Source: PALSA-610 sp038239145
GTDB taxonomy: Bacteria; Actinomycetota; Acidimicrobiia; IMCC26256; PALSA-610
Reading direction: 5' to 3'
DNA length: 64,000 nucleotides
Assembly: GCA_038239145.1 (NCBI GenBank)
Contig: JBBSFB010000003.1
Coordinates: forward strand, 1-64,000
Below the pieces are notes generated by a model. It made no database searches. It was not told where the DNA came from and saw only the letters and a program-made list of their open reading frames with translations. Position numbers and translations under genes: made by a program. Below are positions 16,240 to 25,668 of this stretch, piece by piece (within the stretch, counting starts at the first letter, position 1; every line of letters begins with the position of its first letter).

Positions 16240-18207
16240 GTGGCTGACGATCTGGAGCAGCGCGGCGTCAATGTGATCCGCGGCCTCGCGATGGACGCCG
16301 TGCAGAAGGCGAATTCGGGGCACCCGGGGACGCCGATGGCACTGGCCCCGCTCGCGCACGTGTTGTGGACCCGCATCATGAACTACGACGCGTCCGATCC
16401 GGACTGGCCGAACCGCGACCGGTTCGTCCTTTCGGCCGGGCACGCCTCGATGCTCCTCTATTCGATGCTGTACCTGACCGGCTTCGGGCTCGAGCTCGGC
16501 GACCTGGAGCAGTTCCGACAGTGGGGATCGCTGACGCCGGGCCACCCGGAGTACCGGCATACCAAGGGCGTGGAGATCACGACCGGGCCTCTCGGGCAGG
16601 GATTCGGGAACTCGGTCGGCTTCGCGATCCAGGAGAAGCATCTGCGCGCGCGTTTTGGCGCGGAGCTGTGCGACCACCACATCTTCGGTATCGCGAGCGA
16701 CGGCGACTTCATGGAGGGCATCAGCCACGAGGCCGCGTCGCTGGCCGGTCACCTCAAGCTCGGGCGGCTGGTGTTCGTCTACGACGACAACCACATCACA
16801 ATCGACGGCCCGACTGAGCTCGCGTACAGCGACGACGTCCCGAAGCGATTCGAGGCGTACGGGTGGCACGTGCTGCAGCTCGGCGAGGTCGCGAACGACC
16901 TTGACGCGCTGGAAGCGGGGTTACGCGCCGGTATCGCGGAGGAGACCCGGCCGACGCTGCTCGTGTTGCGCTCCCACATCGGTTACCCGTCGCCGAAGGT
17001 GCAGGATACTTCCGCCGCGCACGGCAGCCCGCTCGGCGCCGACGAGGTCGCCAAGGTCAAAGAGATCCTCGGGCTTCCGCAGGACGACTTCTACGCGCCC
17101 GACGACGTGCTGCTGTACTACCGCGAGGCCGGCAGGCGGGGCGCGGCCGCGCGCGAGGCGTGGGACGCGCAGTCGAAGCCGGACGAGTTCGAGGCGTGCC
17201 TCAGTGGCGAAGGGCTGCACGGATGGGAGCAGAAGCTCCCGACGTGGCAAGCCGGGGCCGAGGTCGCGACCCGCACCGCGATCGAAGAGGTCCTGACCGC
17301 GGTCGTCGACGTCGTACCCGGGCTCTTCACCGCCTCGGGCGACCTCACCGGCAACACCGGTATGCAGGTCAAGAGCCTGGGCACGTTCACTCCCGACGAC
17401 GCCAAGGGACGCTTGATCCACTTCGGGATCCGTGAGCACGGAATGGGGTCGGCTGCGAACGCGATGGCTGCGGCGGGGCTGGTGCCGTGCGTCGGCACGT
17501 TCTTCGTGTTCAGCGACTACATGCGGCCCGCGGTGAGGCTCGCCGCGCTCATGCAGACCAAGGTGTGCTTCGTCTTCACCCACGACTCCGTCGGGGTTGG
17601 TGAGGACGGGCCCACGCACGAGCCGGTCGAGCAGCTCGCGTCGTTGCGGGCGATGCCCGGGCTGCGCGTCATCCGGCCCGGCGACGCCAACGAGGTCGCG
17701 GCTGCCTGGAAGGTGCACCTCGACGGCGAAGGGCCGACGGCCCTGATCCTCACCCGCCAGAAGATCCCGGTGTTCGAGCACACGGCCGAACGGGCCCCGG
17801 CCGGGGTTCGCGCGGGCGCGTACGTGCTCATGCCCGAGAACCGGGACCGGCCCGACGTGGTGTTGATCGGCACGGGATCGGAAGTGCAGATCTGTGTTGT
17901 TGCGCGCGAACAGCTGGCGACCCACGGGATCTCGGCTCGCGTCGTGTCGATGCCGTCGTGGTACCTGTTCGAACAGCAGTCCGACGAGTACCGCCACGAG
18001 GTACTCCCCCCGGGGGTACCGACGCTCGCGGTCGAAGCCGGCGTGAGCTTCGGTTGGGAGCGCTACGCCGACGATGTCGTGGGTATCGATCGTTTCGGCG
18101 CGTCGGCGCCGGGAGAAGTCGTGATGCGCGAGCTCGGGATCACACCCGAGCACGCGGTCGAGCGCGCACTCGCGTTGCTCGACGCCGTCGGAGCAGGAGG
18201 AAGTTGA
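16240..18207 (+). CDS. tkt: transketolase
   Basis: 655 residues, full length. The TPP-binding motif is GDGDFMEGISHEAASL followed by DDNHITIDG; the substrate-phosphate region SGHPGTPMAL and the pyrimidine-domain GEDGPTHEPVEQLASLR are both present. It transfers two-carbon units between sugar phosphates in the non-oxidative pentose phosphate pathway. The GTG start follows AAAGGAG by seven bases. Transaldolase follows after 2 bp, and pgl is nearby. Confidence 0.95.
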   Translation: MADDLEQRGVNVIRGLAMDAVQKANSGHPGTPMALAPLAHVLWTRIMNYDASDPDWPNRDRFVLSAGHASMLLYSMLYLTGFGLELGDLEQFRQWGSLTPGHPEYRHTKGVEITTGPLGQGFGNSVGFAIQEKHLRARFGAELCDHHIFGIASDGDFMEGISHEAASLAGHLKLGRLVFVYDDNHITIDGPTELAYSDDVPKRFEAYGWHVLQLGEVANDLDALEAGLRAGIAEETRPTLLVLRSHIGYPSPKVQDTSAAHGSPLGADEVAKVKEILGLPQDDFYAPDDVLLYYREAGRRGAAAREAWDAQSKPDEFEACLSGEGLHGWEQKLPTWQAGAEVATRTAIEEVLTAVVDVVPGLFTASGDLTGNTGMQVKSLGTFTPDDAKGRLIHFGIREHGMGSAANAMAAAGLVPCVGTFFVFSDYMRPAVRLAALMQTKVCFVFTHDSVGVGEDGPTHEPVEQLASLRAMPGLRVIRPGDANEVAAAWKVHLDGEGPTALILTRQKIPVFEHTAERAPAGVRAGAYVLMPENRDRPDVVLIGTGSEVQICVVAREQLATHGISARVVSMPSWYLFEQQSDEYRHEVLPPGVPTLAVEAGVSFGWERYADDVVGIDRFGASAPGEVVMRELGITPEHAVERALALLDAVGAGGS

Positions 18208-18209
18208 AC

Positions 18210-19301
18210 ATGGCGAGCGCGATTCCGCTGTTGGTCGAATTCGGTCAGAGCCCTTGGTACGACAACCTCACCCGCGCGCTGGCAACCGGTGGACTGAAGA
18301 ACCTCATGGACACCCACGGCATCCGGGGCGTGACGTCGAACCCCACCATCTTCGAGAAGGCAATGGCGAGTGGGAACGACTACGACGCGCAGCTCCACGA
18401 GGTGACCGCGGCCGGCGCATCGCCGGAGACCGCGTATTGGGATCTCGTCACGACCGACATCGAGCACGCAGCCGACGTGTTGCGACCCGTGTACGACGAG
18501 CTCGGCGGCGCAGACGGTTTCGTCTCGGTCGAGGTCTCACCCGATCTCGCACACGACACCGCGGGGACGGTTCGCCAGGCGAAGGAGCTGTGGGCCCGCC
18601 TCGACCGCCCGAACGTGATGATCAAGATCCCGGCGACCATCGAAGGCATACCCGCGATCGCGGAGACGCTTTCGGCCGGCATCAACGTCAACGTGACGCT
18701 GATCTTCAGCCTCGATCGGTACCAGCAGGTCATCGACGCGTTCCTCGCCGGCCTGGAACGCCGGGTCGCGTCCGGCGGCGACATCCACAACCTGTCGTCG
18801 GTCGCATCGTTCTTCGTGAGCCGGGTCGACACCGAGACCGATCGTCGCCTTCCCGACGACAGCCCGCTGCGGGGCAAGGCCGCGGTCGCCAACGCGAAGT
18901 TGGCGTACATGCTCTTCCGCGATCAGCTCGCGGGTGCGCGCTGGGACAACCTGGTCGCCGCCGGCGCCCGGGAGCAACGACCGTTGTGGGCGTCGACGTC
19001 GACCAAGAACCCGGCCTACTCGCCGACCCTCTACGTCGACGAGCTGATCGGCCTGAGCACCGTGAATACGCTGGCCCAGGCATCGGTCGACGTGCTCGGA
19101 GAAGGCGACGCCAACCTGGTGGCCGACTCGATCACGCAGGGGGTCGAAGAGGCCCGCCAGGTGCTGGCCGATCTCGCCACCGCCGACGTCGACTTCGCCG
19201 ACGTGACCGCCACGCTGGAGCGCGAAGGCGTCGAGTCGTTCGCGAAGTCGTTCCACGACGCGCTCGACTCGCTCGAGAAGAAGGCGTCCGAAATCAAATA
19301 G
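18210..19301 (+). CDS. tal: transaldolase
   Basis: 363 residues, the length of the long actinobacterial TalB-like form. Motifs: GVTSNPTIFEKA near the N-terminus, the Schiff-base lysine in NVMIKIPATIEG, INVNVTLIFS and SVASFFVSRVDTE. It exchanges dihydroxyacetone units between sedoheptulose-7-phosphate and glyceraldehyde-3-phosphate. The ATG at 18210 follows GGAGGAAG; tkt ends 2 bp upstream, so the two enzymes form an operon. Confidence 0.95.
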   Translation: MASAIPLLVEFGQSPWYDNLTRALATGGLKNLMDTHGIRGVTSNPTIFEKAMASGNDYDAQLHEVTAAGASPETAYWDLVTTDIEHAADVLRPVYDELGGADGFVSVEVSPDLAHDTAGTVRQAKELWARLDRPNVMIKIPATIEGIPAIAETLSAGINVNVTLIFSLDRYQQVIDAFLAGLERRVASGGDIHNLSSVASFFVSRVDTETDRRLPDDSPLRGKAAVANAKLAYMLFRDQLAGARWDNLVAAGAREQRPLWASTSTKNPAYSPTLYVDELIGLSTVNTLAQASVDVLGEGDANLVADSITQGVEEARQVLADLATADVDFADVTATLEREGVESFAKSFHDALDSLEKKASEIK

Positions 19302-19314
19302 GCCGCAGGCGAGA

Positions 19315-20364
19315 TCACGGAGCGGCAACGACGACGCGCAGGTGGTCCGCGAACTCGGCGGGCTTCGTGTGCGCGTTCAGTCCGCTGGTGTTCGGCATGA
19401 CGTAGGCGGGCACCCCCGCGAACGGTTGCTGCCAACCGAACGACGCTGTCTTGTCGACCGCGAGGCGATAACCCGTCACGCCGATGAAACACACGCATCG
19501 CGGCCGTAGCCACTGGACGAGGCGTTCCAAGCGGGCGACGCCGTCGACGTATTCGGTGGTCGTCAATTCCTTGGCGCCCGCGGTCGCGCGGCGCACGATG
19601 TTCGTCATCCCGACCCGATCGACACGGAGGGCGTGGAACGGATCGAGCGTGCGGGTCACGACTCCGGCCGCGAGCGCGGCGGGCCAGAAGCGGTTGCCGG
19701 GCCGGGCGAAGCTCAGCCCGACGTCGGCCGAGAGCAGACCCGGATTGAGGCCGACCAGGAGTACACGCATGTTCGGTCCGACGGTGTCGGCGAGCATCCG
19801 GGCCCGGGTGGCCTCGATATCGATCCACTCCTCGCCGTCATCGACGACGTCGTCGATGACGAAGCCCGCACCCTCGACGACGTCGCACAGGCGTGCCGGT
19901 GGCCACCACGTGAAGTGCCGGTCGGGAAACGGATCGTCTTCGTTCTCCTGCAGACGGTCGGACGTCACCTGGAGGTGGACCGCGCCTCCGAGTGCGACCG
20001 CGCGGTGCAACTCGGCCAGCGCCATCGGGAGTGATTCGCTCGCGATGTGCATGTACGACTTCTGCGCCCAGGCACCGGTCAGCGCACCGGCGCGGAACGG
20101 GAGGTGCTCGAGGTCGGCGACGAGCGGCCACGCGTCGGGAGCGAACGTGCGCACTTGCGCCGTCATCGCGAGGGCAGCGTCGAACGCGACGACGGGCGAG
20201 CCGAGATCGGCGCTGTGCCACCCCGGCCCACACCCGACGTCGGCGCGCACGCCGGGCGGGACGCGCGCCGCGAAACCGTCGATCGACGGCGGCCGGGCCC
20301 GGCGGCGCTGCTCGATCCACCTCTCGACGTTGTTCTCGTAGACGTTGACCGTGGTTCGATCCAT
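19315..20364 (-). CDS. fusion: SAM-dependent methyltransferase domain + mismatch-specific uracil-DNA glycosylase (MUG)
   Basis: 349 residues with two domains. Residues about 1-180 are class I methyltransferase-like: RADVGCGPGWHSADLG at 41-55 and a short-chain core ending VVEGAGFVIDDVV. Residues about 198-349 are a MUG/TDG-type glycosylase with motif 1 VGLNPG at 204-209 and motif 2 MPNTSGLNAH at 323-332, which normally excises U or T from G mismatches. Both domains look intact in one continuous frame with no internal start better than the ATG at 20364. It is the only minus-strand gene amid pentose phosphate genes, and its start is 12 bp from that of pgl. Confidence 0.85.
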   Translation of the reverse strand: MDRTTVNVYENNVERWIEQRRRARPPSIDGFAARVPPGVRADVGCGPGWHSADLGSPVVAFDAALAMTAQVRTFAPDAWPLVADLEHLPFRAGALTGAWAQKSYMHIASESLPMALAELHRAVALGGAVHLQVTSDRLQENEDDPFPDRHFTWWPPARLCDVVEGAGFVIDDVVDDGEEWIDIEATRARMLADTVGPNMRVLLVGLNPGLLSADVGLSFARPGNRFWPAALAAGVVTRTLDPFHALRVDRVGMTNIVRRATAGAKELTTTEYVDGVARLERLVQWLRPRCVCFIGVTGYRLAVDKTASFGWQQPFAGVPAYVMPNTSGLNAHTKPAEFADHLRVVVAAP

Positions 20365-20376
20365 GCGTGGGGAAGA

Positions 20377-21018
20377 ATGGCAGACGTGGACCTTCCCGGA
20401 CAGATTCGCATCGTCGACGACGTTCCCCGCGCGTTCGCGCGGCTCGTCGCCGAGCTCACGCCCGCATCGATCGCGCTCTCGGGCGGTGAGCTCGCGCACC
20501 GCTGTTACGCCGCGCTCCGGCGGGAGACGATCAACTGGTCGGTCGTTGACGTCTACTTCGGTGACGATCGCGTGGTCCCCGTGGAGTCCGACGACTCGAA
20601 CGAAGGCATGGCCCGGCGCATCCTCCTCGACGAGGCCCAGCCCCGGGCGGTGCACTCGATGGTCGCAGCCGGCGCCGACGCCTACGACGAGCGGATCCGG
20701 AGCGCCCTGCCGATCGACATCGTCCATCTCGGCCTCGGCCCCGACGGGCACACCGCGTCTCTGTTCCCGGGCGCGGCCACACTCGCGGAAACGGAGCGAC
20801 TGGTCGTCGATGCGGCCGACGACCTCCACCCGCACCCTCGGATCACCTTCACCTATCCGGGCATCGCGCACTCGACCCTCGTCGTGGTGACGGTCGAAGG
20901 CGACGAGAAGCACGACCCGATTCGTCGCATGCGCGCCGGGCAGGATCTTCCGGCCCTACACATACAGGCGCCACAGGTCTTGTGGATCGGAGACCGGGCC
21001 GCACTAGCTGCCGACTAG
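20377..21018 (+). CDS. pgl: 6-phosphogluconolactonase
   Basis: 213 residues, with the family motifs LSGGELAHRCY, VDVYFGDDRVVP, NEGMARR and HLGLGPDGHTASLFPG. It hydrolyses 6-phosphogluconolactone in the oxidative pentose phosphate pathway, fitting tkt and tal upstream. ATG at 20377 with GGGGAAG before it. The protein is slightly short at the N-terminus compared with E. coli-type enzymes but typical of the DevB type. Confidence 0.92.
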   Translation: MADVDLPGQIRIVDDVPRAFARLVAELTPASIALSGGELAHRCYAALRRETINWSVVDVYFGDDRVVPVESDDSNEGMARRILLDEAQPRAVHSMVAAGADAYDERIRSALPIDIVHLGLGPDGHTASLFPGAATLAETERLVVDAADDLHPHPRITFTYPGIAHSTLVVVTVEGDEKHDPIRRMRAGQDLPALHIQAPQVLWIGDRAALAAD

Positions 21019-21021
21019 GGT
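21016..21021 (+). promoter_or_regulatory. -10 element TAGGGT for fbiC
   Basis: TAGGGT begins inside the pgl stop codon and ends 6 nt before the fbiC ATG, a leaderless arrangement. Confidence 0.55.
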
Positions 21022-21027
21022 CGCCTG

Positions 21028-23400
21028 ATGCTCAGCGCCTCGTCGTTCCGGGAGCTGCTCGACGCGCCGTTGACCGAGCTGATGCCGGCCGCGGCCGCCC
21101 GTCGCGACGCCCGGACCGGCACGCGCATCACGTTCTCGCCCAAGATCTTCGCCCCGCTCACGATGCTCTGCCGCGACCGGTGCGGCTACTGCACGTTCGC
21201 GAAGCCGCCGGCCCGCCTCGACACCCCATACCTCTCCGAGGACGAGGCATTGGATCTGGCCGCGCGCGGTGCTGCACTCGGCTGTTTCGAAGCGCTGTTC
21301 ACCCTCGGCGAGGGTCCCGAGGATCGGTATCCGCAGGCACGGACGTGGCTCGCCGAGCGCGGCTACGCCGGCACGGTCGACTACCTCGCCGCGGTCGCGA
21401 AGCGGGTGCTCGAAGAGACCGGCCTGCTCCCCCACGCCAACGCGGGCGCGCTGTCGGAAGCGGAGTTGTTGCAGCTGCGGGCCGTGAGCCCTTCGCAGGG
21501 CATGATGATCGAGACGCTTGCCGACCGGCTGCACGAACCCGGGAGTGCGCACTTCGGTGCTCCCGACAAGACCGCGGCCCGTCGGCTCGCGACCCTCGAC
21601 GCCGCAGGTCGGGCCCGGGTGCCGTTCACCACGGGGATTCTCGTCGGCATCGGCGAGACACGCGCCGAACGGATCGAGGCGTTGGTCGCGATCGCGAACT
21701 CGCATCTCGTCCACGGTCACGTGCAAGAGGTCATCGTGCAGAACTTCCTGCCCAAGGCGGGAACCGCCATGCACCGGGCCGAGCCCTGCCCGACCGACGA
21801 GTTCCTCTGGTCGATCGCGGTGGCGCGCCTGATCCTGCCGGCCGAGGTGCACCTGCAGGCGCCGCCCAACCTGAGCGACGATCTCGGTCCCCTCTTGGCG
21901 GCCGGCATCGACGACTGGGGCGGGGTGTCGCCGGTCACCATCGACTACGTCAACCCGGAACGTCCGTGGCCCGCGCTCGACCTCCTGCGCGACGCGACCG
22001 AAGCGGCCGGTTTCGTGCTCGCCCCGCGGCTCACCGTCTATCCCGAGTACGTGCAGCTCCCCGAGCAATGGCTGCACCCCGACGTCCGCACTGCGGTGCT
22101 CGTTGCATCCGATCTCGAAGGGCTGGCCCGCGACAGCGCGTGGTCGCCCGGACGTGACGACCTCGTTCCGCCGCAGCTGCTCCCGGCCCCGAGCGCACGC
22201 GCCGGCGGCCGCGTCGGCGAAGTCCTCGACGGCGTGCTCGCCGGCGAAGAGGTGGGCATCGACGAGATCGTGGCTCTGCTCGGTGCACGCGGTCCCGAGG
22301 TAGCACGCGTCGCCGAGGTCGCCGATCAACTGCGGCGCGAGATCGTCGGCGACGAAGTCACCTTCGTCCGCAACCGCAACATCAACTACACGAACGTGTG
22401 CACCTTCAAGTGCCGCTTCTGCGCCTTCTCCAAGGGCCCGCTCTCGCTCAACCTGCGGGGCAAGCCGTACCTCCTCGAGATGGAGGAGATGCAACGCCGG
22501 GTCGTGGAAGCCATCGAGTGCGGCGCCACCGAGGTGTGCCTGCAGGGCGGGATTCATCCCGACTTCGACGGCGACTACTACGTCGACGTCGCCCGCGCGG
22601 TGAAGGAAGTCGCGCCGTCGATCCACATCCACGGCTTCACCGCCCTCGAGGTGACCGAAGGCGCGCGCCGCCTCGAGATGCCGCTGCACGAGTACCTCAT
22701 GCGGTTGAAGGAGGCCGGGCTCGCCACGTTGCCGGGTACCGCGGCCGAGATTCTCGACGACGAAGTGCGGGCAATCATCTGTCCCGACAAGGTCAACACC
22801 GAGGAATGGCTGTTCGCGCACCGCACCGCGCACGAGGCCGGCCTGCGGTCGAACGTGACGATCATGATGGGCTCGGTCGAGCGCGCGGTCCACGTCGCGC
22901 GCCACCTCGTGCGTACCCGCGACCTGCAGAAGGAGACCGGCGGCTTCACCGAGTTCGTGCCGCTCCCCTTCGTGCACATGGCCACGCCGATCTTCATCCA
23001 GGGCAAAGCGCGCCGCGGGCCGACGTTCCGCGAGGTGCTCCTGATGCACGCCGTCGGGCGCATCGCATACCGCGACACGATCCCCAACATCCAGGCCTCC
23101 TGGGTGAAGTGCGGTATCGGGGGAACCCGCCAGATCCTGCAGGCGGGCGCCAACGACCTCGGCGGCACGCTCATGGACGAGAACATCTCTCGGGCCGCGG
23201 GCGCGAGTCACGGCCAGGAGCTCGACGAAGCCGAGTTCCGGTCGATCGTGGAGCCGATCGGGCGCACGCTCATGCAACGCACCACCCTCTACGGACGGAT
23301 ACAGACCATCGGTCGGCGGCTCCGGCCCATCGACGAACACGAGCAACCCGTGACCATCGAGGCTCGGCCGGTCGAGCTCAGCCTGGGAGTGAAAAAGTGA
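21028..23400 (+). CDS. fbiC: 7,8-didemethyl-8-hydroxy-5-deazariboflavin synthase FbiC (fused CofG-CofH)
   Basis: 790 residues holding two radical-SAM domains. The CofG half has C48, C52 and C55 (CRDRCGYC); the CofH half has C458, C462 and C465 (CTFKCRFC). Together they join tyrosine and a ribityl-diaminouracil to make F0, the chromophore of coenzyme F420. The fusion is the actinobacterial form; archaea use separate proteins. The stop overlaps the start of the PfkB kinase gene (GTGA). Confidence 0.95.
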   Translation: MLSASSFRELLDAPLTELMPAAAARRDARTGTRITFSPKIFAPLTMLCRDRCGYCTFAKPPARLDTPYLSEDEALDLAARGAALGCFEALFTLGEGPEDRYPQARTWLAERGYAGTVDYLAAVAKRVLEETGLLPHANAGALSEAELLQLRAVSPSQGMMIETLADRLHEPGSAHFGAPDKTAARRLATLDAAGRARVPFTTGILVGIGETRAERIEALVAIANSHLVHGHVQEVIVQNFLPKAGTAMHRAEPCPTDEFLWSIAVARLILPAEVHLQAPPNLSDDLGPLLAAGIDDWGGVSPVTIDYVNPERPWPALDLLRDATEAAGFVLAPRLTVYPEYVQLPEQWLHPDVRTAVLVASDLEGLARDSAWSPGRDDLVPPQLLPAPSARAGGRVGEVLDGVLAGEEVGIDEIVALLGARGPEVARVAEVADQLRREIVGDEVTFVRNRNINYTNVCTFKCRFCAFSKGPLSLNLRGKPYLLEMEEMQRRVVEAIECGATEVCLQGGIHPDFDGDYYVDVARAVKEVAPSIHIHGFTALEVTEGARRLEMPLHEYLMRLKEAGLATLPGTAAEILDDEVRAIICPDKVNTEEWLFAHRTAHEAGLRSNVTIMMGSVERAVHVARHLVRTRDLQKETGGFTEFVPLPFVHMATPIFIQGKARRGPTFREVLLMHAVGRIAYRDTIPNIQASWVKCGIGGTRQILQAGANDLGGTLMDENISRAAGASHGQELDEAEFRSIVEPIGRTLMQRTTLYGRIQTIGRRLRPIDEHEQPVTIEARPVELSLGVKK

Positions 23401-24383
23401 GTCGTTTCGACGTGCTGACGCTCGGCAACGCCCTCGTCGACGTGCTGGTGCACGCCGACGACGATTTTGTCGCGCGCACGGGTGTCGAGCCTGGCGCGAT
23501 GACCATGATCGACGCGGCTCGCTCCGACGAGATCTACGCAGAGATGGGCCCCGCGACCGAGATCTCGGGGGGCTCGGCGGCGAACACGGCGGCCGGCGTC
23601 GCGTCGTTCGGCGGGAAGGCCGCGTACATCGGCCGCGTGGCCGACGACGCGTTCGGCAAGGTGTTCGCGCACGATCTGCGCAGCGCGGGCGTGCACTTCG
23701 ACGCGCCGTTCGCCACGACCGGCCCGCCGACGGGACGCTGCCTGGTGATCGTCACGCCCGACGCCGACCGGACGCTCTGCACGTTCCTCGGCGCCGGCGC
23801 CGAGCTCGACGAGAGCTACATCGACGAAGCGCTCGTCGAAGGCGCCGCAGTCACCTACCTCGAGGGCTACGTCTGGGACCCGCCCGCGGCCAAAGAGGCG
23901 GTGCGCCGCGCCGCCGCGATCGCTCATCGCTCCGATCGCCGGGTCGCGCTCACGCTCTCCGACCCCTTTTGCGTGGAGCGGCACCGCGAGGAATTCCTCG
24001 AGCTCATCGACAGCGATATCGACATCCTCTTCGCGAACGAGGACGAGATCACGTCGCTGTACCAGGTCGACACCTTCGACGAGGCGCTGCATCACGTGCG
24101 TGGCCACTGCGAGATCGCCGCGCTCACCCGGGGCGCGGCCGGCTCGATCGTCGTCGCCGGTGACGACACCCACGTCATCGACGCGCACGCGGCCGCGGTC
24201 GTCGACACCACCGGAGCGGGCGACCTCTTCGCGGCCGGCTTCCTCTACGGGCTCACGCACGGCCACAGCCTCGCCACGTGCGGGCAGTTGGCATCGCTCG
24301 GCGCGGCCGAGGTGATCTCCCATCTGGGCGCCCGGCCCGCGGTGGCGCTGGCGGAGCTGGCCCGACCCATCCTCGGAGCCTGA
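23397..24383 (+). CDS. PfkB-family (ribokinase/adenosine kinase-like) carbohydrate kinase
   Basis: 328 residues. N-terminal signature region GGSAANTAAGVASFGG and the C-terminal catalytic motif DTTGAGDLFAAGFLYG with the base Asp. Overall closest by eye to the adenosine-kinase-like branch. GTG at 23397 overlaps the fbiC stop, so translation is coupled to F0 synthesis. Phosphorylation of a nucleoside released by radical-SAM chemistry or of a ribityl compound is possible but unproven. Confidence 0.85.
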   Translation: MSRFDVLTLGNALVDVLVHADDDFVARTGVEPGAMTMIDAARSDEIYAEMGPATEISGGSAANTAAGVASFGGKAAYIGRVADDAFGKVFAHDLRSAGVHFDAPFATTGPPTGRCLVIVTPDADRTLCTFLGAGAELDESYIDEALVEGAAVTYLEGYVWDPPAAKEAVRRAAAIAHRSDRRVALTLSDPFCVERHREEFLELIDSDIDILFANEDEITSLYQVDTFDEALHHVRGHCEIAALTRGAAGSIVVAGDDTHVIDAHAAAVVDTTGAGDLFAAGFLYGLTHGHSLATCGQLASLGAAEVISHLGARPAVALAELARPILGA

Positions 24384-24389
24384 CCGCCC

Positions 24390-25424
24390 GTGGCGCGACT
24401 CCCGCGGTATCGCACCGGCGATGCCGAGATCGACGAGAGCATCGACGCCCTCATCAAACAGGTCGGCGACGTCCACGACGCTGATCTCGTCTTCGAGCTG
24501 ATCGTCTCCGCGGTCCGACTCGCCCGCGACCAAGCCACCCGTGGCGACCTGAAGATCGCGAACGCGGCGCTGAAGGAGATGCGCTACGCGTTCGCGGTGT
24601 TCGAGCCGTACCGGGCGGCCCGAAAAGCGGCGATATTCGGTTCCGCCCGCACCCGGCGCGACGACCCGCTCTACGAGCAGACGGCCGCGCTCGCACGCCA
24701 GCTGGCCGACGCCGACTGGATGGTGATCACCGGCGCCGGGCCCGGGATCATGGAAGCGGGTATCGAGGGAGCGGGCGCAGCGAACTCGTTCGGGGTGAGC
24801 ATCCGGCTGCCGTTCGAAGCGGCAACGACCCAGTTCCTCGCCGACGATCCCAAGCTCGTCAACTTCCGCTACTTCTTCACTCGCAAGGTGACCTTCGTCA
24901 AGGAGGCCCACGCCTTCGTGCTGCTGCCCGGCGGCTTCGGCACGCTCGACGAGGGCTTCGAGCTGCTCACGCTGGTGCAGACGGGCAAGGCACCGCCCGC
25001 ACCGATCGTGTTGCTCGACGTGCCCGGCGGGACCTTCTGGTTGAGCTGGGTGCAGTTCGTCGAGCGCGAGCTGCACGCACGCGGCTACATCTCTCCCGAA
25101 GACGTGAAGCTGGTCAAGATCACCGACGATCCCGCGGTCGCGCTCGCGGAGATCACCGACTTCTACCGCAACTACCACTCGCTCCGGTTCGTCGAAGGCA
25201 GTCTCGTCCTGCGCATGCAGCGCCTGCCGGACGCGGCCGCGCTCGCCGCGCTGAACACCGACTTCGCCGACATCGTCGTGAGCGGGAGCATCGAGTCCAC
25301 GACCGCGAGCAAGTCGGAGATCAGCGACGACGACGTTTCCGACCTCGCCCGGCTCCGCTTCCGGTTCGACCGCCGTTCGTACTCCCGCCTGCGCGAGATG
25401 ATCGACCGACTCAACCAGTCCTAA
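24390..25424 (+). CDS. LOG-family protein (TIGR00730-like nucleotide phosphoribohydrolase)
   Basis: 344 residues, longer than the usual 180-200 because of extra N- and C-terminal regions. The Rossmann core contains AAIFGSART, TGAGPGIMEAGIEGA and the family hallmark PGGFGTLDEGFE at about 180-191. LOG proteins cleave AMP-type nucleotides to free base and ribose-5-phosphate. The final 60 residues hold acidic Ser-rich linker sequence and a helix (LRFRFDRRSYSRLREMIDRL). GTG start 7 nt after the kinase gene. Confidence 0.85.
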   Translation: MARLPRYRTGDAEIDESIDALIKQVGDVHDADLVFELIVSAVRLARDQATRGDLKIANAALKEMRYAFAVFEPYRAARKAAIFGSARTRRDDPLYEQTAALARQLADADWMVITGAGPGIMEAGIEGAGAANSFGVSIRLPFEAATTQFLADDPKLVNFRYFFTRKVTFVKEAHAFVLLPGGFGTLDEGFELLTLVQTGKAPPAPIVLLDVPGGTFWLSWVQFVERELHARGYISPEDVKLVKITDDPAVALAEITDFYRNYHSLRFVEGSLVLRMQRLPDAAALAALNTDFADIVVSGSIESTTASKSEISDDDVSDLARLRFRFDRRSYSRLREMIDRLNQS

Positions 25425-25449
25425 CCGGCCGTCGATCAGCCGTCGTTGG

Positions 25450-25668
25450 TCAGTCGTCGTCCGCGAGGGCGGAAGGTTCGAGGGCGCGGATCGCCTTCGC
25501 GATCGCGCGGCGCGCCTGCAGGAGCCGCTTCTCCTCGGCCGCGGCCGCAATCCCCGCGTCGTCGTCGGGTGCGCGGGCCACGACGCGCAGGCGTTCGTAG
25601 GCGAGGTCGCGCAGCTCTTCCTCGATCGCAACGAGGCGTTCCAGGATCTGCTCGAAGCGGTCATTCAT
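25450..25668 (-). CDS. small helical protein of unknown function
   Basis: 72 residues, almost wholly helical and charged: MNDRFEQILERLVAIEEELRDLAYERLRVVAR then AAEEKRLLQARRAIAKAIRALE, a likely coiled coil. Its ATG overlaps the end of glcF by 8 bases, so it is the fourth gene of the glcDEF operon. No known role; it could be an assembly or regulatory partner (inference). Confidence 0.7.
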   Translation of the reverse strand: MNDRFEQILERLVAIEEELRDLAYERLRVVARAPDDDAGIAAAAEEKRLLQARRAIAKAIRALEPSALADDD

